From Dipetalonema caudispina (taxonomy: Eukaryota; Nematoda; Chromadorea; Rhabditida; Onchocercidae): 64,000 bases of DNA. Each line of letters starts with the position of its first letter. Position 1 is the first letter of the stretch. The DNA is taken from positions 32,325 to 96,324 of the forward strand of contig JABVXV010000245.1 of NCBI GenBank assembly GCA_013365325.1. The letters run 5' to 3'. Of the stretch, positions 1 through 11,908 are shown piece after piece. The notes beneath the pieces were generated by a model. The model ran no database searches and was not told where the DNA came from. It was given only the letters and a program-made list of their open reading frames with translations. The translations under genes and the position numbers were made by a program.

Positions 1-328
1 ATTCCATTTCAATATGTAGTGGTATACATATCTTTGAGACTCTCAATCAAAGTAAGCATCCTTGAAAATAGAACCCATTAGTTAAATCAGGCTGCTTTAT
101 TGTCGTAAATTTGTTACATCAAATAAAGTTGGATCTACTACATATCAGTAAAAATTGGGGCTTCTTGTTTTGGTGTGACTATAAGGGCAGTCCTAAATAG
201 GTCTCGGGCGATGTAAGTCCCGAAATCTTTGTGCTAATTGGTATGCTTACTTGATAACACTTAAAATATAATATATAAATCATTCTATGCAGTTTTTCGA
301 ATAGTTTTCTAACAATTATCAAATTCAG

Positions 329-3325
329 ACATCGTTTTTGGCGAATGGTCTCACCGGCACCTGGATCGATGGACTCGTCATTTAATCATTTGAATGATGT
401 TGTATTAAGCGAGTTGAATAATGGGATCGAACCTGCTGATGATATCACGCAAGGTTTGAGCTCGAACTCATCAAATGCTGGTACAACTATGCCAACTTTT
501 GAAGTAAGTACATTTGCTTTGTTAATGTTTTCATTTTTTTTTTTTTTATTCCCCTGGTATATGTAAAGTATTGGTATTACAGCTTGTCCTGAATTATGGG
601 AAAGAGAAGATCGCGGAAGTGCAGGATGACCTGCTTATTTCCAGTACGGTATGTTGTATCTGTTTGATACTTGAGGTATGAAATTCTCAATTTTTGATGA
701 GTTTGGAAATAATTTCTATAAACGATTTATAGCCCGATGAAGAGTTTGTTGAACAGCAGACGAATTCGAGTAATTCGTTTGAGATACCGATGTTTGATCC
801 GGAACGGGATATGAGCAAATGGAATGTAACAATCCCGTATGTTGAACCACGGCGAGATCCCGTTGGTGGTCTGTTTTGGATTTCTTCAATGCTTTAGATA
901 ATATCTGGAAAAAAAAAGAACTAACTTATTAGTCTCTGAAAATTCAGGTTAAAGTATTTTTATGGATTGCTTCATATTCAGGTCATACAATGTACGTCTA
1001 TGTCATTTCGGTTCAACGGTTCGATGTAAGTAATGACATTCAGCAGACATCATTATCAACCACGCAGAGAGTAAGTTTCTTTTTCTGTTAAAATAAGAAC
1101 TATAAATTGTCTTTATCTTCAGTTTTTGTTAAAATCATTTGACTTTGTGAATACTTTACGTTCAGGCTGTCAATATTTCTAGTGGTCTGTGATTCGCCAC
1201 TACAATGAATTTTACATTCTGGAATCAAAATTATTAGAGTTTCATGGAAATACGATTAAAACGGAGTCGCTGCCACCACGGCGATTTTTCAATTGTAAAA
1301 GTCGCGTTTATGTGGAATCGCGACGTGAAAATTTCGAGCGCTTCATTCAACTACTTACGAAACAGGTACCAGCATTGGTTTTTTTTTTTTTTGAATGAAA
1401 AGTTGATCAATATGTAATGTACGGATAGAAAAGCCTGGGAGAGTATTCTCATAGTCCTTTAATCATTGCTTGGTTGCTGAATTGCTTAATTGAAATCATT
1501 CGATACATGAGATAAACATATTCAACTAACGTAAATAAACCTTTTTCTTCCAGCGAGCATTGAAACAATCAGATTTGCTGTTTGTTTTTTTGAGTACTGA
1601 ACAAAGATTGAAAGATTCAACCCAAATTTCCGATCTCTATCCGTGGAATGTAAGTTATAATTCAAGAATAAATTAAACAGTCGCATTTTTTTCTTTTTTC
1701 ATTTATCGTAGCGGACAAACTGATGGCATAGAAATGTTAGTAATTTTCAGATGATGAAAAAAATGCCGAGTAAGTTTGCTCGTGAAAGAGGTCAGAATTT
1801 GAAACCATTTATTTTATCCCTTCTAGCAGCAACATTGGTTCCTTATCAAAACAATTCGACCGAATCGAGGTAAGATTTCAATATCATAAACTTCTGTAAA
1901 TTTTGTTGGAAATAATGAGTTCTTATGTGGAGAACACGTCGGATGTTTGTGTGGAAATACGATTGAAAGTGTTTCATGCAGGATATTGCTTCCCTGCCTC
2001 AAATTTTTTCTACAACGAATATTGATTTCAAAAAAAAAATTTTTGAAAACCTTTCTATTGCTCACTCTGCTGCGAATGGTAACTAAGTAATTTCAGGATG
2101 CTAGTCTAGGAATCAATATCAAGTGTTGCGGTATTTTCAATATTAAACATTGCGGTATTTTCAGCACCGTACCATCCATTAATCCAGAAATTGCGAGTCA
2201 AACACAGATGATATTACAAAGTGATATATACGGTGATAATTGTCCAAGTGCTCAGATAGATTTCTCGCTCACAAAAAGTACATTGTGGACGAAGTATCTG
2301 TTTTAATTATCAAATTCCAAAACCTCATATTTTTTTTTTTCAGTTGCAAAACTCCTGCAATTGTTGATTTCACTTTTTAGGTTCAGCAGATCAATTTTCA
2401 CTCTTAAACTAGAGTGGTTCATTGAGCAGTCGGAAGTTGAATATTTGGATGCGTAATTCAAATATCGTTTTTCAAACCTAATATCTCCGTTAAAAAAAGA
2501 AAAATGGCGAACGAATTTATGAATTCTACTGAGTTATTAAATCACTCAGTTTTCGATCAGAAATCTAACCCGAGAATCGAATTTCGCATATCACTTTTTT
2601 TTTCTTTTTTTTTCTGCAATTTCCAGAAGCTTCTGTGATGCCATGCTTTTCATTTTGAATCGGTTGTTTGGTGTTATTCGATGGCCAATATGGATAATTA
2701 TTACGATTCGACACTTAATGGGAGGTACTATTGATGCGATAGCAGCTGCTTTATTTAGACGATTTCTGAATAGAATATTTGTGGAAGTTAATTGCATACG
2801 TATACTACGTTTCATTCAAGGATCAATTTTTGGTCTTAACAGTTCAGCAGAAACCGATCAGGTGACTGAAAATTCCATTCCATTAATGAATTCTGTGAAT
2901 TTAATGCCCTTTTGCTCTTTGGATTATTTGACTAACAGTAATTCATTTAATTTTTGTTTTGAGTTTTGAACTTTCTACACATTGAATGGCAAATCATTTT
3001 TTATGAATTCATTTCACTGAGAAGGATGCAAACTGTATAATTGTTCATTAAGTTATAACCAACATTATTATTTGATTTTGCGTTTTAGGAAAAACTACTA
3101 CGTATGGAATTGGCTCAACGTTTAACATTGGAGTACTTGCAGGAGCAGCTGCCAGTTTGTTTTATTAAATTAATTGGTGATAAGCAATTCTGTCAAGGAA
3201 TGCAAACCATTTTTCGTGTCTTGCAATATCCACGTTTAAACAAACAACTAGCATACGTTTATCTTGATCTTATTGCACAAAAACTATTTCTAGTCGAAGA
3301 TGAACGAAATTTGAAGATGAAGTAG
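329..3325 (+). CDS. snx-14: Sorting nexin 14 (SNX14), C-terminal part; 5' end outside window
   Basis: SNX14 is an ER-anchored sorting nexin (PXA, RGS, PX and C-terminal nexin domains) working at ER-lipid droplet/endolysosome contacts. Ten exons join in phase: 329-503, 583-648, 733-868, 982-1070, 1183-1365, 1554-1649, 1751-1869, 2165-2293, 2627-2861 and 3089-3325, giving about 488 residues. The first is a Ser/Asn/Asp-rich linker. The PX domain covers exons 4-6 (MYVYVISVQRFD, then HYNEFYILESKLLEFHG, closely like the human SNX14 PX core). The exon at 1751 (MPSKFARERGQNLKPFI) matches the segment just after the PX domain, and the last exon carries the nexin_C signature YPRLNKQLAYVYLDLI. The N-terminal membrane segments, PXA and RGS regions must lie before position 1; I could not join a further exon in 1-328 in phase. 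The donor at 2294 (GTATCT) is the least certain junction. The long helical match makes SNX14 more likely than SNX13 or SNX25. Confidence 0.88.
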
Positions 3326-4704
3326 TTTTGCATTGTTCTACTTTCTCGATTAATTGTATAGTTGTTATCATTAATTTAATTCAGGTACTTTTTTTTCGAG
3401 ATTTAAATTTACTTGAGTTTCTTGAACTGATATTCATATCAAACATTTCTAATACACTGCGGTCTGGATAAGTCTCCTCCGTTAGGATTTGCTTTCATTG
3501 TCCACACCGTTTTCTCATAACTTTGCATAGATAAGCAATATCTCACAAGCATCACGATCAGTGCTTCCAAAAATCAGGATGATCTTATCTTGATATTCAC
3601 GATCAATCATTTGGTGACAAATGATGCTGTTTGGAATGTTACGTCTTATATTTTAGTCCGTCACTTTGGTATGCATTCCTCGTTCGAGAGTTTTCCCTTC
3701 AAGGGGTTTACCTGCCCAATTTTATTATAAAGCTTTATTTACGTATCTGGTTACATGATATTAAGCCTGAATTAAATTTAGAAAATTCACTTCATTTATC
3801 ATCTTGTAGTGGCTTTTTGCTAGTTAACAAATGTATGGGTGTAATTTAATTTTCGGATTTTCCAAATACTTTGTTTCTCATTTAATTTACCTTTCACTCT
3901 TTCTAAATCTTATTGTGTTTTTCAATATTTTTACTGTATTTACTACTACTACTACTACTGTGTGCAGCTGCATGTAATTACATGTCACATTCAAATTCAT
4001 TGTGGTTAGCTATTTCGATAAGATCTCATTGATTTTAATGTACTATTATCGTTTACTGAGTTAGTTTGAGCTCTTGTTCACGGGAACGCTTAATCAGTCC
4101 ATTGTACTGTAATTCTGTGATGGATTGATTTTATTGATAAATTCTTGTGCGATCATTATACTCGCTGCAGATGTGAGTATATTCACTTTATCTTTTCGTC
4201 TTATTTTACCGAATGCTTTGAATATTGTCTTTTTTACCATTGTTATCTTTTTCCACAAGAAATTTATAAAAGTTGTCGATAAAATTTTATTGGTGTGAAC
4301 AACTGATTTGAAATCATATATATTTGAAATTACATATTTTGTTTTGAAGATTTTCAACTTTCATTGCTAATCTATAGTTTATTTGAAATATTAGGGGTTG
4401 GATTTCAGTTAAAGCTGGCGAGATCGATATGATCTACCAAAATGTTAATTGAGGATGAAAGTATAATGTTAGCTTGATATTCTCATGTGTACTATATCTA
4501 GTAAAGGATTTGAAGCTTAATCATAGTACAGCTTGATGTGATTTATGTTAGTTGAATTTTGATATTATGGTGTCAGTTAGTGCCGTGCAACGTATTCCTA
4601 TGTTAAGGAATTTGGAAGTCAAGGATTCATTTCTTTGAAGAAACTTTTTCTTCTTTATCTTGAAGGATTTCCGATACGAGCTTATTTTCAGGTATATTGA
4701 AGGG
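3326..4704. other. Intergenic, SNX14 to PRELI-like gene
   Basis: About 1.4 kb of AT-rich sequence between two genes on the same strand. It holds a short TAC trinucleotide run near 3941-3959. Short open stretches here have no splice-consistent partners and look random. It presumably contains the SNX14 3' untranslated region and, near its end, the trans-splice acceptor of the next gene. Confidence 0.5.
4684..4691 (+). other. Probable trans-splice acceptor for the PRELI-like gene
   Basis: A T-rich TTTTCAG tract ends at 4691, 13 bases before the ATG at 4705. No upstream coding exon is visible, and the frame upstream of the ATG does not resemble the family. This is the arrangement expected for spliced-leader addition. 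Recognition is by consensus only; the leader itself is not in the genomic sequence. Confidence 0.5.
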
Positions 4705-6534
4705 ATGCACATCTATGATTTTTTTCAACACTTGCCGTATGCATTCGAACAAGTTGCAACAGTGTTCTGGCATCGGTATCCGAATACAACTGCAAAGCAC
4801 GTCATAAGTGAAGATTTCATCGAAGTTGCGGTTAGCTCGTTCAAGTTTTTTGGAATTTTTTTAAGAAAAGTATTAAGATATCCGATAATTCTATTAATAT
4901 TGATACGTTTTACTAATTTATGTTTTCCTCGTGTATATTTATCAACGGAGTTATCCGGTTATTTAATATCTCGCACTTTCGAATCTGCTTACGGACATAC
5001 GTTAGACATGATACACATGAATCATTTGAACGAGACTAGGTTATTAGTTAAGTAATTTTCCATAATTCATTCTTTAAAATAGATATGCTAATGTGTATAT
5101 GCCATATAAAGTTAAATTTTTACAGATCGAAGTATTTGAACGGAAAATTTCTAGAAAAAAATCTTATGCAAACAGAAAAAAAATGTATTAAATTTATTCA
5201 AGAAGTATGCAGAAAATTTATGCATGCAGAAGTTTAAGGTGCACTACGTGTGTGCATTTGCTTTTACATAAATACCAAGATTTTTGTTGCACGTATTGGA
5301 TAGTTCATGTTTTCAACAGATTTCAGGTAGATGGGGATCAAATCAGGACGAAAAAATTGATACTGAAACAGACGGGAACTTTCTTGAAAGCAGTTCCGAA
5401 ATGGATGTCGCGTTTGACTAACGTCAGGGTATGGTAAATTAATAGTTTCTTAATAGTTATTTTTAAACTATTCATTCGACTACAAATTTAAAGTTTTAAA
5501 TTAATTTTTAAAATAATTTCTTGCCGGATCAAATTTTGAATTCAGCGGTTGAAAATAATAGTTTAAAAATAAATCCATGGAAGCAAAATTTTGATATGTC
5601 CAAAAATATCTAATCTTCCTTATACGACCTTTATAGGTAGTTCCAACAGTCGAGGAGAGCATATTCGATCGAAATAAAAGGTATTTAGTGACTTACACGA
5701 GAAATATTACAATGTTATCCACCTGTAAAATTCATGAACGTTGTGTTTACAAACCGGTATTTTTCTCATTTTATTTTATCTCGCGATTTCCTTTAATTCA
5801 CTTTTCGTATTATTTCATTACATGTACTTACTGTGCTGATATTTTTAAACATATATGTGACTTTTTAAAGAGCAGAATTCAAATCTTCTTGAAGTTAGCC
5901 AGGAAGCATTTCGAATTGTGTAATTTTTCGAACGATTATACGAAAATAATGGCAGAAATTGATTTGTGTCTATTAATCAAAAACGGAAGATAGTAATATC
6001 TATAGGATAGTTTATATTTAACGATTGAACCAGTATATAATTTCAATAAAAAAATCTTTGAAAATTTTCGTTAAAAGGGTTTCAAAAACGGCATGCCGGA
6101 AACGATTGTTGAACGTGGTGGTTTTGTTTCAACTTCGTTTGGAAAGTTGAATTCGATTATTGAGCGTGTTTTAATGGCAAATTTCAAAAAGAATATGAGG
6201 AAAACAGCAGTCGTTTATATGGAAAAGTTGACAAAAAAGTTGCTTTTCATCTTGTTTTTCTTTGTTGCTCTTGTAGGTGATTATATTGTCCTTAATTCAT
6301 TTCACTCTGGCAATACCAGTATTTCTTGAATACTCAGTTTCATGCACCTACGTTGTCTATGAGGATGTATTGAACCGTCCCTTATTAACTAGATATTACG
6401 TATTAAAGTTAAGCCAAAAGTAAATTATTTCATTTTATAGGTTTGGTGAACCAGCACTGGCCACTTACAGAACGAGCGAGCAACATCTTATTAGGCAAAA
6501 GATTAATCGTTGTAATTTTTCCACCCAGGATTGA
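4705..6534 (+). CDS. PRELI/MSF1-domain protein (PRELID1/Ups1-like)
   Basis: PRELI-family proteins sit in the mitochondrial intermembrane space and, with a TRIAP1/Mdm35 partner, carry phosphatidic acid or a related phospholipid to the inner membrane. Exons 4705-4830, 5327-5428, 5637-5756, 6078-6238 and 6441-6534 join in phase to about 200 residues. Family marks: an N-terminal FEQVATVFWHRYPN block followed by HVISED; ESIFDRN, then TYTRNIT with the ERCVY motif in exon 3; and the amphipathic C-terminal helix region in exon 4 (FVSTSFGKLNSIIERV). The start was chosen because family members begin a few residues before the aromatic-rich first strand and a trans-splice acceptor lies just upstream. The 3' end is uncertain: exon 4 can also read on to a stop at 6329 with a hydrophobic tail. 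The spliced version keeps a soluble, polar tail, which suits the family better. Assignment among PRELID1, 2 and 3 is by motif only; ERCVY favours PRELID1. Confidence 0.82.
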
Positions 6535-7524
6535 TTTTTATAATGTGCCTCTTCCTTCACAATTCCATTCCCTTCATCATTGCTTATTAATATCGTGTGT
6601 ACGACCTCAGGTTTGATCGTACATTTGTATATTTACATATATATATTTGTATATTTTGTCGAAATTTTGTTTCATTTATTGTTTTTTTTTTTTGAATTTG
6701 TAAAGTGTTCTGTTAAATTTTTCAGTCCTTAACTTTTAAAAATGATGAAGTAATTCAATATTGAGCATGTCGCGATGTGGGTTTATAACCCTTGTCCCTT
6801 TTCTAAAAATTCAAATTGTTTTTCACTTTGTATTTCTTTCCATGAAAATAAGTCATTTTTCGTGTATGGTTGATCTGTCCGTTCTGTCAGATAAAAGATT
6901 ACAATGCTGTCTGGTGGCAGTTTCAGTAATTATTGCATTTCATCCTTCAATTTGAAATATTTTTTGAATTTCGCGTTTTCTTGCAGGTTGTACATGTTAT
7001 TGTTATTTATAAGTTTTTCCATTAAAATCTACTCTTGCAAGATCTTTTGTTAATATTAATTGGTTCTGTCTGAACCAGCAAAGTGCATGTAACAAAGGAA
7101 ATATCTTCAATATATCTTTTTTATCGTATTATTGATCATTTCTTTAAAAATTTAATCTTTCTCGATCATCCAGATACAAACGTGGTAAGACTGGAAATGT
7201 TTTATGTGACAGAGGTTTATTTGACAAAACTTTTTTCAGGATATAGGCTAAGCAGTTTAAATCATTCAATACAAGTTGTTCAACGGATGAATTAAATGAA
7301 ATAATTTGACGTCTGACATCTTGATCTTTTTTACTGAAGCACCACATCCTGCATCATCGGGTAAGGCGTAACGTTGATTTTTCATTCTGCTTCTTCAGTG
7401 TTTCATTTTTTTTTTTTTTTCAATGGTAAACTAATTTCGTAAATTTCAAGAATTTCATACAGAATTAACGGAAAATTAAACTGCATTCAAGGAGAAGTGT
7501 AAAGGCAAGAAGATAACCATTTCG
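6535..7524. other. Intergenic, PRELI-like gene to EMC5
   Basis: About 1 kb of AT-rich sequence with T-runs. No exon with a family match was found. A T-rich CATACAG near 7456-7462 could be the trans-splice acceptor for EMC5, about 60 bases upstream of its ATG. Confidence 0.45.
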
Positions 7525-8746
7525 ATGAATCCAACGAGTTTATCAATCTTTCGCGGAGTTTGTTTAGCTGGTCTTGTCTCACTTCTTCATTGTGCTTATT
7601 CAGCTGCACAGGTTTGTAACTTTTGCGTTATCTAAAGGTAATTTGAAATTACTTGAACTTATCGTGAATTGTGATTTTTACAAGTTTCATTTCATAGAGT
7701 AGTAACTCTTCTATTGAGTGCTTTAGTAGTCTTCATAGATGTATGAAAAAAAAAAAGAAAAACAAATTTGCCAATGCATTAGAACGATTACTGCGGCGTA
7801 TTAAAAAGGGAAATAGAGTTTAGCACTTAGAAGTGATCGGCTGTTGGTCATCTTCTAATGGTGGTTTACATCAATACGAATTTAGTGATTTACGTTGGTC
7901 TTATTGAATTTGAGATTACAGGTAAAAATCTAGAAATCAGCAAAATTTCAGGACTATTCCTCTTCTAGTGTTATTTGGTAAAGTGACCATAAAGTCAAGT
8001 AAGCATTACTAGGTAAATTTGCGGTGTTAAAGTAAAGGCGATTAAGTGAAGTTAATCATTTCTTTTTTTTCAAGATAGCAATTTTCTTTGATTGTGATTA
8101 GCTAACTACCATTATGTTAGGACTAAGTATTACCCTAGCTCTTACAAATAATACTGATATTTTCTAATTCTTAATGAGTGTTTCAAACTAACGGCCATTT
8201 ACCAATGAATGATTTGAATGGAATAGATTTGCCTGTTGGTTTCCTGGGCACTTTTAGGAAATCATGAACGGCGGTATAGATTAACCGCTAGAGTTACTAT
8301 AATTTCCTTATTTTTCAATTGTTATATAAGCAAGCATAAGAAATCCTGATTTCAATTGTCTCAGATTTCCTTGATTAAGATTGATTATAGTATTTACGAA
8401 ATCTTTTGCAGCATAGATTTTATTTACGACTGACGGAACAACCGTTCACTCAACTACCTCTTGATATTGCGGTACAAACAGTCGTGAGCTTAATTGCTTT
8501 CGTTTATAGTGCTACTTATATTGCTGGAGAATTTCAACCAATCCGTTCTGATTTACAGGTTTATTATTGCTACTATTAAATCCGCTTCGATAATTTTTAC
8601 ATATCGGTTCCATTAATGATGCTTTTTTTGAAAATTTTTAAATATTTCACTCTCCGCTTTGGATGTAGAAAGAACGAAAGGACTTACTTTTCTTCAAAAG
8701 TAGACCGCAACACAAAACGCTAAGTGAGACGCCATTGATGACTTAG
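7525..8746 (+). CDS. emc-5: ER membrane protein complex subunit 5 (EMC5/MMGT1)
   Basis: EMC5 is a small two-helix subunit of the ER membrane complex, which inserts tail-anchored and some multipass proteins; it is also described as the magnesium transporter MMGT1. Three exons (7525-7611, 8412-8558, 8669-8746), all joined in phase 0, give 103 residues. Exon 1 encodes the first transmembrane helix, ending HCAYSAAQ. Exon 2 begins HRFYLRLTEQ, the conserved link between the helices (human HRSYMRLTE), and continues LPLDIAVQT into the second helix, ending IAGEFQPI (human IAGEFKDM). Exon 3 is a short polar cytosolic tail. The tail is shorter than in the 131-residue human protein. The ATG is the natural start, as the family begins about 20 residues before the SAAQH motif. 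Introns are about 800 and 110 bases. Confidence 0.92.
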
Positions 8747-9809
8747 AATAGGTAAAACTAAAATTTGGAAGTCGTTATGTGTTTAATCATTTAAAGTCAT
8801 CATATGAATTTAAATGATTACAAACTTGTTTTTTTTACGATAACTAAATTTTATAACTGCAGAGATCATTAAATTACGGATAGGGTAAAAAAAAATGAAT
8901 TTTTTAGACGTTGTGAATGAATTTTCAAGATAACGAATGGGGAGTAGCTGGAACTAGGTTATTCTTAATTTCTTTTTTTCGAAGTTGTTGATGCTTAATG
9001 ATTCTAGAATCGTACAAAATCATGGGATACAGTTGGAAATTGCCCGTCATTTTATACATTCGATCATCGTGCAAAAACTCTTTCACCATCATACAGCGAT
9101 TCAGACCAGCAGTACTGCGATTCTTCACTGGTTCTTTTTCGAAAGTTCCATTTTTGTTTTGAAATCTCATTTTCCTTCAGTCTAAAACTATTTTCAACTG
9201 CAATGGTTTTCTTCGAAGTTTTATTTTCAAATTTGGTAAATGAAACTAGGAAAGTTACGAAGTGCTTTTTATATCAGAAATCTGGGAGAATACGTAGGAA
9301 GTTAGTGTAATCGGTTTACGACAAAACCTTCTGTTATCTTTCTCTTTTTTTCAATATTCGTAATTCTTACATTTTGAATAACGCTTTCGGTATTTGTTGT
9401 AAATGTATGAAAATATTTATATTTTTGAGGATAGTTGCTAAATATGATTGGATACTTTATTTGCTTGTTTATTTTTCCTATGACAGCATTTTATAAGTCC
9501 GCTATATTTTTCAATAACAAATGATAGATGTTCAGTAGTATTAAATAAGTAAGTTAGAGTATCAGAAAAGAAAGGATAGGCTCAATTCTGTGTGGAGGAC
9601 TCTCTGAATCCTTCCAAACAGTTAAAACGCCTGTTTCATGACTTTTTTCTTTATTGTTTTATTAACAACTTCTTTTACCAAATTTATCAAACTCCTCAGT
9701 TATAGGGTCTGTCCTCATCAGCTGTCCAAGATGGCGAACTTTTTCAGTGCAGCAGTTGATCATTAAATATTCGACATTATTCCCTTCATTTTTTCCGGTC
9801 CTCTCATTT
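8747..9809. other. Intergenic, EMC5 to NDUFAF6
   Basis: About 1.06 kb, AT-rich. Two overlapping opposite-strand reading frames occur near 8925-9185, but neither shows splice-consistent continuation or a family motif. The end of the interval holds the probable trans-splice acceptor and short 5' leader of NDUFAF6. Confidence 0.45.
9741..9747 (+). other. Probable trans-splice acceptor for NDUFAF6
   Basis: TTTTCAG ending at 9747 fits the nematode acceptor consensus. It leaves a 62-base leader before the ATG at 9810, and no coding exon is seen upstream. Assigned by consensus and position only. Confidence 0.45.
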
Positions 9810-11908
9810 ATGCCTCAACAGGTATGCTAATAAAATTTTCTGATTTTCTAGAAATTTTATAAATTCGAAAAATTTTAATTAGAAAAAAATTTAGTCTCTG
9901 AATCATATTTTATGGGTCGTCATTTAGGTAATAACTACTTCATTCGAACGAAAAACGACATCATTTCGAGCCGCTATCCATAAAGTTGTTGGAAATGATT
10001 TGTCCGGAAAGTCTTTAATGAAAAACGACAGATCATTGCAACGAAGTTCGCATTTAAAGTCTTCTAACAAGGTAACGATCCTTTGCGATGGATGCTTTGA
10101 ACTCATTTCTTATAATTCTAGGAAAAAACCTACCCGGAACGATAAATGTTATTAAGTGTGGGAAAAGTGATAAATAGTTCACGCTTAGTGTCATCTTCGA
10201 TGCTTGGTAGATTAAGTACGATAACTTTTTCTTACTTCAATGCAAATTTTGAATATCAACCGAATTAATAACACTGTAGTTGAAATTCGCAACGATTGAT
10301 TCAAGTGCTTCTGTATTTGTGCAGTTTCACTATTTTTACTAATGTCTTCTGTCATCTCAATTGGCTTAGCGTAAAAGAAAGGGATGCTGATCATACCTAG
10401 TTAAAGTGCTCAGTTTGTGCTTCCAGGTAATAAACGAAGCCATTCATCAATGTTTAAAAATAACTCGTGAACGAGATTATACAAATTATGTTGCCGGATT
10501 GGTGATGCCATCAGAAATCCAACCTGCTTTGTTCACCGTAAATCTTTCACCTCATCCTACTTTTGTTTTCACTGACTTAATGAAATTAAGAGAAATCTTG
10601 TAGTGTATCTTGTGAAACTGTCAGTTCTGAAGTGTATTTCCAGCTTCTGGCTTTCAATGTAGAATTAGCCGTTATCCGAGACCAAGTTGTTCGTAATTCT
10701 GGAGTTTCCGGAATATATCGTTTGCAATTCTGGAAAGATACTTTAGATGTTTTATATGGTCAAGCGAAAGGACCACTACCTCGGTAAATTCGAATGTCTA
10801 TTTTCAAAATTTAATTTTCCTGATAATTGTATCCAATAATCAGACAAATTTCTAGACAACCGGTTGCGATAGCTTTAAGTCTCTTCGGACATCATTTTGA
10901 TGAGCATTTATTGAGAAATTTGATCACTGCAAGGCAAAGAACGTTGGGTGATCGTCCATTCGAATCTCTCAACGATGTTAAGAAATATGGCATCGAAACT
11001 ACAGGCTCCTTAATTCAATTAGTAATGCATTTGCTTTCTGGCTCTCATAAGGCTAATGAGGTACTGCTCTCTGAAGAAACAGTTCAAGCAGTCGAGTCAA
11101 TGTCGCATGCTGTTTCAGTTATCACATTGGTCAGGTACATATTTTCAGTAGAAATCTCTGCTTTTTCAAGTTTAAATTTTTCATTTCAAACTTTAATTTT
11201 TGAAGCTTCCGAATAGTTTTTAAAAATCTTTACTGGATTTATAACAGATCAATGATGCCGTTATTGGCAAGAGGAATCTTTCTACTTCCGAGTGATCTAA
11301 TGGAGAAATATTACTTAAATGTAGATGATATATTCGAGAATAAGAAGCAGAATGCATTACGTGATTTAGTCGAGGAGCTTACTAATGTTAATTTTTTGAA
11401 ATTTATTAATTTTCGTGAATTATCTTTTGATTACTTAGTTCTTGGATTCATTGCAGAAAAATTATGTAGTCCTTTATGTGCAGTTCTCAAGAGGGCTTTT
11501 GAAATACTATGAATAAGAATTCTGATAAATCTGGCTCACTGCTAATTCTTGAAAACTTTTCTAAGGGATGACCATTCCTTTATTCACTTATTTTTGAAGA
11601 TTCTCTCACTAATTAACCGATTAATCGACGTTTCTGTCGAGACCCACTCAGCTGGTCATATTTTATGAGCTTTTATTAATTCTTTAAATTTTAAGATAGC
11701 TGAGGAGGAACTTTTAAAAAGTAGACAATATCGTGAAAGCATCAAACCTAACCTACGACTGGCACTTATGGCAAGCGGTGCGACACTGGATCATCTGGTG
11801 AAAACGCTTCGTGAAAGCAACTATAATTTACTGAATGCACGACTTCAGCGTGGATACGATCTTCTTGCATGGCGTTTTTGGTGGCGTAAGTTACTTGGTC
11901 GGTACTGA
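9810..11908 (+). CDS. NDUFAF6-like mitochondrial complex I assembly factor
   Basis: NDUFAF6 (C8orf38) is a squalene/phytoene synthase-fold protein needed for early assembly of NADH dehydrogenase in mitochondria. Exons 9810-9821, 9928-10071, 10427-10537, 10644-10783, 10856-11134, 11248-11386 and 11696-11908 join in phase to 345 residues (human about 333). The first exon encodes only MPQQ. The first 50 or so residues are rich in Ser, Thr, Lys and Arg with few acids, like a mitochondrial presequence. Family blocks follow: HQCLKITRERDY, LLAFNVELAVIRDQV, YRLQFWKDTLD, RQPVAIAL, and near the end a GIFLLPSDL block where the family has its conserved VFLP. The last exon ends in an aromatic/basic WRFWWRKLLGRY. 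The aspartate-rich catalytic motifs of true squalene synthases are not obvious, as is normal for this subfamily. The four-codon first exon rests on its acceptor, its frame and the sensible transit peptide it gives. Confidence 0.88.

Noticed and set aside
1..50. Possible SNX14 exon before a GTAAGC donor
   Set aside because: No frame here reaches the phase needed by the exon at 329, so it was not included.
5872..5993. Possible extra exon in the PRELI-like gene
   Set aside because: The flanking exons join directly in phase 0, and the insert would break the spacing between the ERCVY motif and the C-terminal helix.
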